From the NCBI GenBank assembly GCA_036417435.1, contig JAZAQT010000422.1, forward strand, positions 62,001 through 126,000: DNA of 64,000 nucleotides. The letters are read 5' to 3'. This document shows positions 25,960 through 38,718 of the stretch, piece after piece (positions within the stretch are counted from its first letter, which is position 1; the number at the start of each line of letters is the position of its first letter). The notes under the pieces are model-generated. The model was given only the letters and a program-made list of their open reading frames with translations, was not told where the DNA came from and did not search any database. This DNA comes from Inia geoffrensis. Taxonomy: Eukaryota; Chordata; Mammalia; Artiodactyla; Iniidae. A program made the position numbers and the translations under genes.

Positions 25960-27303
25960 CCCATTCCCTAACCCTTACCCTAACCCTAACCCTTAACGTG
26001 ACCCTCTTCCGAGGCCTAACCCTCACCCGTGCCCTAATCGTAAGGAGTACACTAACACTAACTAGTGACCTCACACGTACGATAAACCTTAAGCGTTGTG
26101 GTACCCTAAACTGTGCCCTAATATCTCCCCATTCCCTAACCCTAACCCTAACCCGAATTCTATCCATGACCCTGACCCGAAACCTTACACTCACCCGTGC
26201 CCTAATCTTAACCAGGACACCAACACTAACTTGTGCCCTCACACGTACGCTAACCCTTAATCGTTGTCGTACCCTAAACTGTACCCTAATCCCTCCCCAT
26301 TCCCTAACCCTAACCCTAACCCGAATCCTAACCCTGACCCTCACCTGAAGCCTTACCCTCACCCGTGACCTAATCTTAACCAGGACACTAACACTAACCC
26401 TTGCCCTCACACGAACGCTAACCCTTAAGCACTGTCGTACCCTAAGCTGTACCCTAATCCCTCTGCATTCCTTAACCTTAACCCTAACACGAATCCTAAC
26501 CCTGACCCTCACCCGAAGCCTTACCCACACCCGTGCCCTAATCTTAACCAGGACACCAACACTAACTCGTGCCCTCAAACGTACGCTAAACCTTAAGCGT
26601 TGTCGTACCCTAAATTGTACCCTAATCCCTCCCCATTCCTTAACCCTAACCCTAACCCCATCCCTAAACCTGACCCACTTCCGATGCCCTACCCTAACCA
26701 ATGCCCTAATCTTAACCAGGACACAAACACTAACTCATGCCCTCAAACGTACGCTAACCCTTACGCATTGTCGTACCCTATCCTGTACCCTAATCCCTCC
26801 CCATTCCCTAACCCTAACCCTAAGCGAAACCCTGAACGTGACCCTTTTCCGAGGCCTTACCCTCATCGGTGCCGTTGTCTTAACCAGTACACCAACACTA
26901 ACTCGTGCCCTCACACTTACTCTAACCCTTAAGCATTGTCGTACCCTAACCTGTACCTTAATCCCTCTCCATTCCCTAACCCTAACCCTAACCCGAATCC
27001 TAACCCTGACCCTCATCCGAAGCCTTACCCTCACCGGTGCCCTAATCTTAACCAGGACACCAAGACTAACTCGTGCCCTCACACGTACGCTAACACTAAA
27101 CCGCAGAGGTACCCTAACCTGTACCCTAATCCCTCTCCATTCCCTAACCCTAACCCTAACCTGAAACCTAACCATGACACTCACCCGAAACTTTACCCTC
27201 ACCCGTGTCCTAATTTTAACCAGTACATCAACACTAACCCATGCCCTCTAACGTACGCCAACCCTAAGCCATTGCCGTACCCTAACCTGTACCCTAATCA
27301 ATC
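25960..27303 (+). repeat. HOR unit 19: 8-mer, 1344 bp
   Basis: Full M1-M8. M1 belongs to a sublineage with a CCCTTACCCTAA lead and GAGGCCTAACCC, also seen in units 21, 24, 27 and 44. M2 has CTATCCATGACC. Confidence 0.9.
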
Positions 27304-28646
27304 CCCTTTCCCTAACCCTAACCCTAAACCTAACCCTTAACGTGACCCTCTTCCGAGGCCTTACCCTCACCCGTGCCCTAATCGTAAGCAGTACACTAAC
27401 ACTAACTAGTGACCTCACACGTACGCTAAACCTTAAGCGTTGTGGTACCCTAAACTGTGCCATAATATCTCCCCATTCCCTAACCCTAACCCTAACCCGA
27501 ATTCTATCCCTGACCCTCACCCGAAACTTTACCCTCACCCGTGCCCTAATCTTAACCAGGACACCAACACTAACTTGTGCCCTCAGACGTACGCTAACCC
27601 TTAAGCACTGTCGTACCCTAAGCTGTACCCTAATCCCTCCCCATTCCCTAACCCTAACCCTAACCCGAATCCTAACCCTGACCCTTACCTGAAGCCTTAC
27701 CCTCACCCGTGCCCTAATCTTAACCAGGACACTAACACTAACACTTGCGCTCACACGAACGCTAACCCTTAAGCACTGTCGTACCCTAAGCTGTACCCTA
27801 ATCCCTCTGCATTCCTTAACCCTAACCCTAACCCGAATCCTAACCCTGACCCTCACCCGAAGCCTTACCCTCACCCGTGCCCTAATCTTAACGAGGACAC
27901 CAACACTAACTCGTGCCCTCACACGTACGCTAAACCTTAAGCGTTGTCGTACCCTAAATTGTACCCAATCCCTCCTCATTCCTTAACCCTTACCCTAACC
28001 CCATCCCTAAACCTGACCCACAACCGATGCCCTACCCTAACCAATGCCCTAATCTTAACCAGGACACAAACACTAACTCATGGCCTCAAACGTACGCTAA
28101 CCCTTAAGCATTGTCGTACCCTATCCTGTACCCTAATCCCTCCCCATTCCCTAACCCTAACCCTAAGCGAAACCCTGAACGTGACCCTTTTCCGAGGCAT
28201 TACCCTCATCGGTGCCGTTGTCTTAACCAGTACACCAACACTAACTCGTGCCCTCACACTTACGCTAACCCTTAAGCATTGTCGTACCCTAACCTGTACC
28301 CTAATCCCTCTCCATTCCCTAACCCTAACCCTAACCCGAATCCTAACCCTGACCCTCACCCGAAGCCTTACCCTCACCCGTGCCCTAATCTTAACCAGGA
28401 CACCAAGACTAAATTGCGCCCTCAAACGTACGCTAACACTAAACCGCAGCGGTACCCTAACCTGTACCCTAATCCCTCTCCATTCCCTAACCCTAACCCT
28501 AACCTGAAACCTAACCATGACACTCACCCGAAACTTTACCCTCACCCGTGTCCTAATTTTAACCAGTACATCAACACTAACCCATGCCCTCTAACGTACG
28601 CCAACCCTAAGCCATTGCCGTACCCTAACCTGTGCCCTAATCAATC
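27304..28646 (+). repeat. HOR unit 20: 8-mer, 1343 bp
   Basis: Full M1-M8. One base is missing at the M4/M5 border (GTACCCAATCCCTCC near 27965). M1 has GTGCCATAATATC; M3 has the TGCGCTCAC lineage; M5 has a private CACAACCGATGCC. Confidence 0.9.
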
Positions 28647-29990
28647 CCCATTCCCTAACCCTTACCCTAACCCTAACCCTTATCGTGACCCTCTTCCGAG
28701 GCCTAACCCTCACCCGTGCCCTAATCGTAAGCAGTACACTAACACTAACTAGTGACCTCACACGTACGCTAAACCTTAAGCGTTGTGGTACCCTAAACTG
28801 TGCCCTAATATCTCCCCATTCCCTAACCCTAACCCTAACCCGAATTCTATCCATGACCCTCACCCGAAACCTTGCCCTCACCCGTGCCCTAATCTTAACC
28901 AGGACACCAACACTAACTTGTGCCCTCACACGTACGCTAACCCTTAATCGTTGTCGTACCCTAAACTGTACCCTAATCCCTCCCCATTCCCTAACCCTAA
29001 CCCTAACCCGAATCCTAACCCTGACCCTCACCTGAAGCCTTACCCTCACCAGTGCCCTAATCTTAACCAGGACACTAACACTAACCCTTTCCCTCACACG
29101 AACGCTAACCCTTAAGCACTGTCGTACCCTAAGCTGTACCCTAATCCCTCTGCATTCCTTAACACTAACCCTAACCCGAATCCTAACCCTGACCCTCACC
29201 CGAAGCCTTACCCTCACCCGTGCCCTAATCTTAACCAGGACACCAACACTAACTCGTGCCCTCACACGTACGCTAAACCTTAAGCGTTGTCGTACCCTAA
29301 ATTGTACCCTAATCCCTCCCCATTCCTTAACCCTAACCCTAACCCCATCCCTAAACCTGACCCACTTCCGATGCCCTACCCTAACCAATGCCCTAATCAT
29401 AACCAGGACACAAACACTAACTAATGCCCTCAAACGTACGCTAACCCTTAAGCATTGTCGTACCCTTTCCTGGACCCTAATCCCTCCCCATTCCCTAACC
29501 CTAACCCTAAGCGAAACCCTGAACGTGACCCTTTTCCGAGGCCTTACCCTCATCGGTGCCGTTGTCTTAACCAGTACACCAACACTAACTCATGCCCTCA
29601 CACTTACGCTAACCCTTAAGCATTGTCGTACCCTAACCTGTACCTTAATCCCTCTCCATTCCCTAACCCTAACCCTAACCCGAATCCTAACCCTGACCCT
29701 CACCCGAAGCCTTACCCTCACCGGTGCCCTAATCTTAACCAGGATACCAAGACTAACTCGTGCCCTCACACGTACGCTAACACTAAACCGCAGCGGTACC
29801 CTAACCTGTACCCTAATCCCTCTCCATTCCCTAACCCAAACCCTAACCTGAAACCTAACCATGACACTCACCCGAAACTTTACCCTCACCCGTGTCCTAA
29901 TTTTAACCAGTACATCAACACTAACCCATGCCCTCTAACGTACGCCAACCCTAAGCCATTGCCGTACCCTAACCTGTACCCTAATCAATC
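28647..29990 (+). repeat. HOR unit 21: 8-mer, 1344 bp
   Basis: Full M1-M8. M1 has CCCTTATCGTGACC and GAGGCCTAACCC. M5 has CTAATGCCCTC and CCCTTTCCTGGACCC. Confidence 0.9.
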
Positions 29991-31334
29991 CCCATTCCCT
30001 AACCCTAACCCTAACCCTAACCCTTAACGTGACCCTCTTCCGAGGCCTTACCCTCACCCGTTCCCTAATCGTAAGCAGTACACTAACACTAACTAGTGAC
30101 CTCACACGTACGCTAAACATTAAGCGTTGTGGTACCCTAAACTGTGCCCTAATATCTCCCCATTCCCTAACCCTAACCCTAACCCGAATTCTATCCCTGA
30201 CCCTCACCTGAAGCCTTACCCTCACCCGTGCCCTAATCTTATCCAGGACACCAAAACTAACTTGTGCCCTCACACGTACGCTAACCCTTAATCGTTGTCG
30301 TACCCTAAACTGTACCCTAATCCCTCCCCATTCCCTAACCCTAACCCTAACCCGAATCCTAACCCTGACCCTCACCTGAAGCCTTACCCTCACCCGTGCC
30401 CTAATCTTAACCAGGACACTAACACTAACCCTTGCCCTCACACGAACGCTAACCCTTAAACACAGTCGTACCCTAAGCTGTACCCTAATCCCTCTGCATT
30501 CCTTAACCCTAACCCTAACCCGAATGCTAACCCTGACCCTCACCCGAAGCCTTACCCACACCCGTGCCCTAATCTTAACCAGGACACCAACACTAACTCG
30601 TGCCCTCACACGTACGCTAAACCTTAAGCGTTGTCGTACCCTAAATTGTACCGTAATCCCTCCCCATTCCTTAACCCTAACCCTAACCCCATCCCTAAAC
30701 CTGACCCACTTCCGATGCCCTACCCTAACCAATGCCCTAATCTTAACCAGGACACAAACACTAAGTCATGCCCTCAAACGTACGCTAACCCTTATGCATT
30801 GTCGTACCCTATCCTGTACCCTAATCCCTCCCCATTCCCTAACCCTAACCCTAAGCGAAACCCTGAACGTGACCCTTTTCCGAGGCCTTACCCTCATCGG
30901 TGCCGTTGTCTTAACCAGTACACCAACACTAACTCGTGCCCTCACACTTACGCTAACCCTTAAGCATTGTCGTACCCTAACCTGTACCTTAATCCCTCTC
31001 CATTCCCTAACCCTAACCCTAACCCGAATCCTAACCCTGACCCTTACCCGAAGCCTTACCCTCACCGGTGCCCTAATCTTAACCAGGACACCAAGACTAA
31101 CTCGTGCCCTCACACGTACGCTAACACTAAACCGCAGCGGTACCCTAACCTGTACCCTAATCCCTCTCCATTCCCTAACCCTAACCCTAACCTGAAACCT
31201 AACCATGACACTCACCCGAAACTTTACCCTCACCCGTGTCCTAATTTTAACCAGTACATCAACACTAACCCATGCCCTCTAACGTACGCCAACCCTAAGC
31301 CATTGCCGTACCCTAACCTGTACCCTAATCAATC
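29991..31334 (+). repeat. HOR unit 22: 8-mer, 1344 bp
   Basis: Full M1-M8. M2 carries CACCTGAAGCC, normally an M3 marker, and CTTATCCAGGACACC. M3 ends GCACAGTCG-like (TTAAACACAGTCG). Confidence 0.9.
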
Positions 31335-32671
31335 CCCATTCCCTAACCCTAACCCTAACCCTTAACGTGACCCTCTTCTGAGGCCTTACCCTCACCCGTG
31401 CCCTAATCGTAAGCAGTACACTAACACTAACTAGTGACCTCACACGTACGCTAAACCTTAAGCGTTGTGGTACCCTAAACTGTGCCATAATATCTCCCCA
31501 TTCCCTAACCCTAACCCTAACCCGAATTCTATCCCTGACCCTCACCCGAAACCTTACCCTCACCCGTGCCCTAATCTTAACCAGGACACCAACACTAACT
31601 TGTGCCCTCACACGTACGCTAACCCTTAAGCACTGTCGTACCCTAAGCTGTACCCTAATCCCTCCCCATTCCCTAACCCTAACCCTAACCCGAATCCTAA
31701 CCGTGACCCTTACCTGAAGCCTTACCCTCACCCGTGCCCTAATCTTAACCAGGACACTAACACTAACACTTGCGCTCACACGAACGCTAACCCTTAAGCA
31801 CTGTCGTACCCTAAGCTGTACCCTAATCCCTCTGCATTCCTTAACCCTAACCCTAACCCGAATCCTAACCCTGACCCTCACCCAAAGCCTTACCCTCACC
31901 CGTGCCCTAATCTTAACCAGGACACCAACACTAACTCGTGCCCTCACACGTACGCTAAACCTTAAGCGTTGTCGTACCCTAAATTGTACCCAATCCCTCC
32001 TCATTCCTTAACCCTTACCCTAACCCCATCCCTAAACCTGACCCACTTCCGATTCCCTACCCTAACCAATGCCCTAATCTTAACCAGGACACAAACACTA
32101 ACTCATGCACTCAAACGTACGCTAACCCTTAAGCATTGTCGTACCCTATCCTGTACCCTAATCCCTCCCCATTCCCTAACCCTAACCCTAAGCGAAACTC
32201 TGAACGTGACCCTTTTCCGAGGCCTTACCCTCATCGGTGCCGTTGTCTTAACCAGTACACCAACACTAACTCGTGCCCTCACACTTACGCTAACCCTTAA
32301 GCATTGTCGTACCCTAACCTGTACCCTAATCCCTCTCCATTCCCTAACCCTAACCCTAACCCGAATCCTAACCCTGACCCTCACCCGAAGCCTTACCCTC
32401 ACCCGTGCCCTAATCTTAACCAGGACACCAAGACTAAATCGTGCCCTCAAACGTACGCTAACACTAAACCGCAGCGGTACCCTAACCTGTACCCTAATCC
32501 CTCTCCATTCCCTAACCCTAACCCTAACCTGAAACCTAACCATGACACTCACCCGAAACTTTACCCTCACCCGTGTCCTAATTTTAACCAGTACATCAAC
32601 ACTAACCCATGCCCTCTAACTTACGCCAACACTAAGCCATTGCCGTACCCTAACCTGTGCCCTAATCCATC
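31335..32671 (+). repeat. HOR unit 23: 8-mer, 1337 bp
   Basis: Full M1-M8. M1 has three lead CCCTAA (minus 6 bp) and CTCTTCTGAGG. The M4/M5 border lacks one base exactly as in unit 20, so the two units share descent at an offset of 4025. Confidence 0.9.
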
Positions 32672-33007
32672 CCCATTCCCTAACCCTTACCCTAACCCTA
32701 ACTCTTATCGTGACCCTCTTCCGAGACCTAACCCTCACCCGTGCCCTAATCGTAAGCAGTACACTAACACTAACTAGTGACCTCACACGTACGCTAAACC
32801 TTAAGCGTTGTGGTACCCTAAACTGTGCCCTAATATCTCCCCATTCCCTAACCCTAACCCTAACCCGAATTCTATCCATGACCCTCACCCGAAACCTTAC
32901 CCTCACCCGTGCCCTAATCTTAACCAGGACACCAACACTAACTTGTGCCCTCACACGTACGCTAACCCTTAATCGTTGTCGTACCCTAACCTGTACCCTA
33001 ATCAATC
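32672..33007 (+). repeat. HOR unit 24: 2-mer, 336 bp
   Basis: M1 followed by an M2/M8 hybrid (32840-33007): it starts CGAATTCTATCC, ends CCCTAACCTGTACCC and ATCAATCC, and leads directly into the next M1. This is the shortest unit in the window. Confidence 0.88.
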
Positions 33008-34686
33008 CCCATTCCCTAACCGTAACCCTAACCCTAACCCTTAACGTGACCCTCTTCCGAGGCCTTACACTCACCCGTGCCCTAATCGTAGGCAGTACAC
33101 TAACACTAACTAGTGACCTCACACGTACGATAAACCTTAAGCGTTGTGGTACCCTATACTGTGCCCTAATATCTCCCCATTCCCTAACCCTAACCCTAAC
33201 CCGAATTCTATCCCTGACCCTCACCCGAAACCTTACCCTCACCCGTGCCTTAATCTTAACCAGGACACCAACACTAACTTGTGCCCTCACACGTACGCTA
33301 ACCCTTAAGCACTGTCGTACCCTAAGCTGTACCCTAATCCCTCCCCATTCCCTAACCCTAACCCTAACCCGAATCCTAACCCTGACCCTTACCTGAAGCC
33401 TTACCCTCACCCGTGCCCTAATCTTAACCAGGACACTAACACTAACACTTGCGCTCACACGAACGCTAACCCTTAAGCACTGTCGAACCCTAAGCTGTAC
33501 CCTAAACCCTCTGCATTCCTTAACCCTAACCCTAACCCGAATCCTAACCCTGACCCTCACCCGAAGCCTTACCCTCACCCGTGCCCTAATCTTAACCAGG
33601 ACACCAACACTAACTTGTGCCCTCACACGTACGCTAACCCTTAATCGTCGTCGTACCCTAAACTGTACCCTAATCCCTCCCCATTCCCTAACCCTAACCC
33701 TAACCCGAATCCTAACCCTGACCCTCACCTGAAGCCTTACCCTCACCCGTGCCCTAATCTTAACCAGGACACTAACACTAACCCTTGCCCTTACACGAAC
33801 GCTAACCCTTAAGCACAGTTGTACCCTAAGCTGTACCCTAATCCCTCTGCATTCCTTAACCCTAACCCTAACCCGAATCCTAACCCTGACCCTCACCCGA
33901 AGCCTTACCCTCACCCGTGCCCTAATCTTAACCAGGACACCAACACTAACTCGTGCCCTCACACGTACACTAAACCTTAAGCGTTGTCGTACCCTAAATT
34001 GTACCCTAATCCCTCCCCATTCCTTAACCCTAACCCTAACCCCATCCCTAAACCTGACCCACTTCCGATGCCCTACCCTAACCAATGCCCTAATCTTAAC
34101 CAGGACACAAACACTAACTCATGCCCTCAAACGTACGCTAACCCTTAAGCGTTGTCGTACCCTATCCTGTACCCTAATCCCTCCCCATTCCCTAACCCTA
34201 ACCCTAAGCGAAACCCTGAACGTGACCCTTTTCCGAGGCCTTACCCTCATCGGTGCCGTTGTCTTAACCAGTACACCAACACTAACTCGTCCCCTCACAC
34301 TTACGCTAACCCTTAAGCATTGTCGTACCCTAACCTGTACCTTAATCCCTCTCCATTCCCTAACCCTAACCCTACCCGGAATCCTAACCCTGACCCTCAC
34401 CCGAAGCCTTACCCTCACCGTGCCCTAATCTTAACCAGGACACCAAGACTAACTCGTGCCCTCACACGTACGCTAACACTAAACCGCAGCGGTACCCTAA
34501 CCTGTACCCTAATCCCTCTCCATTCCCTAACCCTAACCCTAACCTGAAACCTAACCATGACACTCACCCGAAACTTTACCCTCACCCGTGTCCTAATTTT
34601 AACCAGTACATCAACACTAACCCATGCCCTCTAACGTACGCCAACCCTAAGCCATTGCCGTACCCTAACCTGTACCCTAATCAATC
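33008..34686 (+). repeat. HOR unit 25: 10-mer, 1679 bp
   Basis: M1-M2-M3-M4/2-M3-M4-M5-M6-M7-M8. The M4/M2 hybrid (33512-33679) ends AACTTGTGCCC and TTAATCGTCGTCG. M7 lacks one base (CTCACCGTGCCC near 34418). M1 is of the GTAGGCAGTAC lineage with CCCTATACTG. Confidence 0.88.
33512..33679 (+). repeat. Hybrid monomer M4/M2
   Basis: It begins TGCATTCCTTAACC and CACCCGAAGCC as M4, then reads AACTTGTGCCC and TTAATCGTCGTCG as M2. The series restarts at M3, adding two monomers to the unit. Confidence 0.84.
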
Positions 34687-36030
34687 CCCATTCCCTAACC
34701 CTAACCCTAACCCTAACCCTTAACGTGACCCTCTTCCGAGGCCTTACCCTCACCCGTGCCCTAATCGTAAGCAGTACACTAACACTAACTAGTGACCTCA
34801 CACGTACGCTAAACCTTAAGCGTTGTGGTACCCTAAACTGTGCCATAATATCTCCCCATTCCCTAACCCTAACCCTAACCCGAATTCTATCCCTAACCCT
34901 CACCCGAAACCTTACCCTCACCCGTGCCCTAATCTTAACCAGGACACCAACACTAACTTGTGCCCTCACACGTACGCTAACCCTTAATCGTCGTCGTACC
35001 CTAAACTGTACCCTAATCCCTCCCCATTCCCTAACCCTAACCCTAACCCGAATCCTAACCCTGACCCTCACCTGAAGCCTTACCCTCACCCGTGCCCTAA
35101 TCTTAACCAGGACACTAACACTAACCCTTGCCCTCACACGAACGCTAACCCTTAAGCACAGTTGTACCCTAAGCTGTACCCTAATCCCTCTGCATTCCTT
35201 AACCCTAACCCTAACCCGAATCCTAACCCTGACCCTCACCCGAAGCCTTACCCTCACCCGTGCCCTAATCTTAACCAGGACACCAACACTAACTCGTGCC
35301 CTCACACGTACGCTAAACCTTAAGCGTTGTCGTACCCTAAATTGTACCCAAATCCCTCCCCATTACTTAACCCTAACCCTAACCCCATCCCTAAACCTGA
35401 ACCACTTCCGATACCCTACCCTAACCAATTCCGTAATCTTAACCAGGACACAAACACTAACTCATGCCCTCAAACGTACGCTAACCCTTAAGCATTGTCG
35501 TACCCTATCCTTTACCCTAATCCCTCCCCATTTCCTAACCCTAACCCTAAGCGAAACCCTGAACGTGACCCTTTTCCGAGGCCTTACCCTCATCGGTGCC
35601 GTTGTCTTAACCAGTACACCAACACTAACTCGTGCCCTCACACTTACGCTAACCCTTAAGCATTGTCGTACCCTAACCTGTACCTTAATCCCTCTCCATT
35701 CCCTAACCCTAACCCTAACCCGAATCCTAACCCTGACCCTCACCCGAAGCCTTACCCTCACCGGTGCCCTAATCTTAACCAGGACACCAAGACTAACTCG
35801 TGCCCTCACACGTACGCTAACACTAAACCGCAGCGGTACCCTAACCTGTACCCTAATCCCTCTCCATTCCCTAACCCTAACCCTAACCTGAAACCTAACC
35901 ATGACACTCACCCGAAACTTTACCCTCACACGTGTCCTAATTTTAACCAGTACATCAACACTAACCCATGCCCTCTAACGTACGCCAACCCTAAGCCATT
36001 GCCGTACCCTAACCTATACACTAATCAATC
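34687..36030 (+). repeat. HOR unit 26: 8-mer, 1344 bp
   Basis: Full M1-M8. M1 has GTGCCATAATATC; M2 has CCCTAACCCTCACCC in place of CCCTGACC and ends CGTCGTCG; M5 has ATTACTTAACC, GAACCACTTCCG and AATTCCGTAATC. Confidence 0.9.
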
Positions 36031-37374
36031 CCCATTCCCTAACCCTTACCCTAACCCTAACCCTTATCGTGACCCTCTTCCGAGGCCTAACCCTCACCCG
36101 TGCACTAATCGTAAGCAGTACACTAACACTAACTAGTGACCTCACACGTACGCTAAACCTTAAGCGTTGTGGTACCCTAAACTGTGCCCTAATATCTCCC
36201 CATTCCCTAACCCTAACCCTAACCCGAATTCTATCCATGACCCTCACCCGAAACCTTACCCTCACCCGTGCCCTAATCTTAACCAGGACACCAACACTAA
36301 CTTGTGCCCTCACACGTACGCTAACCCTTAATCGTTGTCGTACCCTAAACTGTACCCTAATCCCTCCCCATTCCCTAACCCTAACCCTAACCAGAATCCT
36401 AACCCTGACCCTCACCTGAAGCCTTACCCTCACCCGTGCCCTAATCTTAACCAGGACACTAACACTAACACTTGCCCTCACACGAACGCTAACCCTTAAG
36501 CACTGTCGTACCCTAAGCTGTACCCTAATCCCTCTGCATTCCTTAACCCTAACCCTAACCCGAATCCTAACCGTGACCCTCACCCGAAGCCTTACCCTCA
36601 CCCGTGCCCTAATCTTAACCAGGACACCAACACTAACTCGTGCCCTCACACGTACGCTAAACCTTAAGCGTTGTTGTACCCTAAATTGTACCCTAATCCC
36701 TCCCCATTCCTTAACCCTAACCCTAACCCCATCCCTAAACCTGACCCACTTCCGATGCCCTACCCTAACCAATGCCCTAATCTTAACCAGGACACAAACA
36801 CTAACTCATGCCCTCAAACGTACGCTAACCCTTAAGCATTGTCGTACCCTATCCTGTACCCTAATCCCTCCCCATTCCCTAACCCTAACCCTAAGCGAAA
36901 CCCTGAACGTGACCCTTTTCCGAGGACTTACCCTCATCGGTGCCGTTGTCTTAACCAGTACACCAACACTAACTCGTGCCCTCACACTTACGCTAACCCT
37001 TAAGCATTGTCGTACCCTAACCTGTACCTTAATCCCTCTCCATTCCCTAACCCTAACCCTAACCCGAATCCTAACCCTGACCCTCACCGAAAGCCTTACC
37101 CTCACCCGTGCCCTAATCTTAACCAGGACACCAAGACTAACTCGTGCCCTGAAACGTACGCTAACACTAAACCGCAGCGGTACCCTAACCTGTACCCTAA
37201 TCCCTCTCCATTCCCTAACCCTAACCCTAACCTGAAACCTAACCATGACACTCACCCGAAACTTTACCCTCACACGTGTCCTCATTTTAACCAGTACATC
37301 AACACTAACCCATGCCCTCTAACGTACGCCAACCCTAAGCCATTGCCGTACCCTAACCTGTACCCTAATCAATC
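36031..37374 (+). repeat. HOR unit 27: 8-mer, 1344 bp
   Basis: Full M1-M8. M1 has CCCTTATCGTGACC and GAGGCCTAACCC; M7 has CACCGAAAGCC and CCCTGAAACG; M8 has CACACGTGTCCTCATTTT. The last two variants spread rightward into many later units. Confidence 0.9.
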
Positions 37375-38718
37375 CCCATTCCCTAACCCTAACCCTAACC
37401 CTAACCCTTAACGTGACCCTCTTCCGAGGCCTTACACTCACCCGTGCCCTAATCGTAGGCAGTACACTAACACTAACTAGTGACCTCACACGTACGATAA
37501 ACCTTAAGCGTTGTGGTACCCTATACTGTGGCCTAATATCTCCCCATTCCCTAACCCTAACCCTAACCCGAATTCTATCCCTGACCCTCACCCGAAACCT
37601 TACCCTCTCCCGTGCCTTAATCTTAACCAGGACACCAACACTAACTTGTGCCCTCACACGTACGCTAACCCTTAAGCACTGTCGTACCCTAAGCTGTACC
37701 CTAATCCCTCCCCATTCCCTAACCCTAACCCTAACCCGAATCCTAACCCTGACCCTTACCTGAAGCCTTACCCTCACCCGTGCCCTAATCTTAACCAGGA
37801 CACTAACACTAACCCTTGCCCTTACACGAACGCTAACCCTTAAGCACAGTTGTACCCTAAGCTGTACCCTAAGCCCTCTGCATTCCTTAACCCTAACCCT
37901 AACCCGAATCCTAACCCTGACCCTCACCCGAAGCCTTACCCTCACCCGTGCCCTAATCTTAACCAGGACACCAACACTAACTCGTGCCCTCACACGTACA
38001 CTAAACCTTAAGCGTTGTCGTACCCTAAATTGTACCCTAATCCCTCCCCATTCCTTAACCCTAACCCTAACCCCATCCCTAAACCTGACCCACTTCCGAT
38101 GCCCTACCCTAACCAATGCCTTAATCTTAACCAGGACACAAACACTAACTCATGCCCTCAAACGTACGCTAACCCTTAAGCATTGTCGTACCCTATCCTG
38201 TACCCTAATCCCTCCCCATTCCCTAACCCTAACCCTAAGCGAAACCCTGAACGTGACCCTTTTCCGAGGCCTTACCCTCATCGGTGCCGTTGTCTTAACC
38301 AGTACACCAACACTAACTCGTCCCCTCACACTTACGCTAACCCTTAAGCATTGTCGTACCCTAACCTGTACCTTAATCCCTCTCCATTCCCTAACCCTAA
38401 CCCTACCCCGAATCCTAACCCTGACCCTCACCCGAAGCCTTACCCTCACCGGTGCCCTAATCTTAACCAGGACACCAAGACTAACTCGTGCCCTCACACG
38501 TACGCTAACACTAAACCGCAGCGGTACCCTAACCTGTACCCTAATCCCTCTCCATTCCCTAACCCTAACCCTAACCTGAAACCTAACCATGACACTCACC
38601 CGAAACTTTACCCTCACCCGTGTCCTAATTTTAACCAGTACATCAACACTAACCCATGCCCTCTAACGTACGCCAACCCTAAGCCATTGCCGTACCCTAA
38701 CCTGTACCCTAATCAATC
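37375..38718 (+). repeat. HOR unit 28: 8-mer, 1344 bp
   Basis: Full M1-M8. M1 is of the GTAGGCAGTAC lineage. M3 has GCCCTTACACG and TAAGCCCTCTGC. M6 has CTCGTCCCCTCAC and M7 has CCCTACCCCGAATCC, both shared with unit 25. Confidence 0.9.

Larger units (their letters stand above)
27300..33000 (+). repeat. Dispersed duplication, offset 4025 bp
   Basis: About 27.3-28.9 kb matches about 31.4-32.9 kb at 4025 bp (three HORs minus 7). Shared markers are the missing base in GTACCCAATCCCTCC, GTGCCATAATATC, ACTTGCGCTCAC and CCCTTATCGTGACC. Confidence 0.75.

Noticed and set aside
32616..34085. Long minus-strand open frame as a real gene for a basic Arg-Val protein
   Set aside because: Same dipeptide pattern recurs at every HOR, overlaps open frames on the other strand, and follows directly from a 6-bp period. 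No sign of selection for protein.
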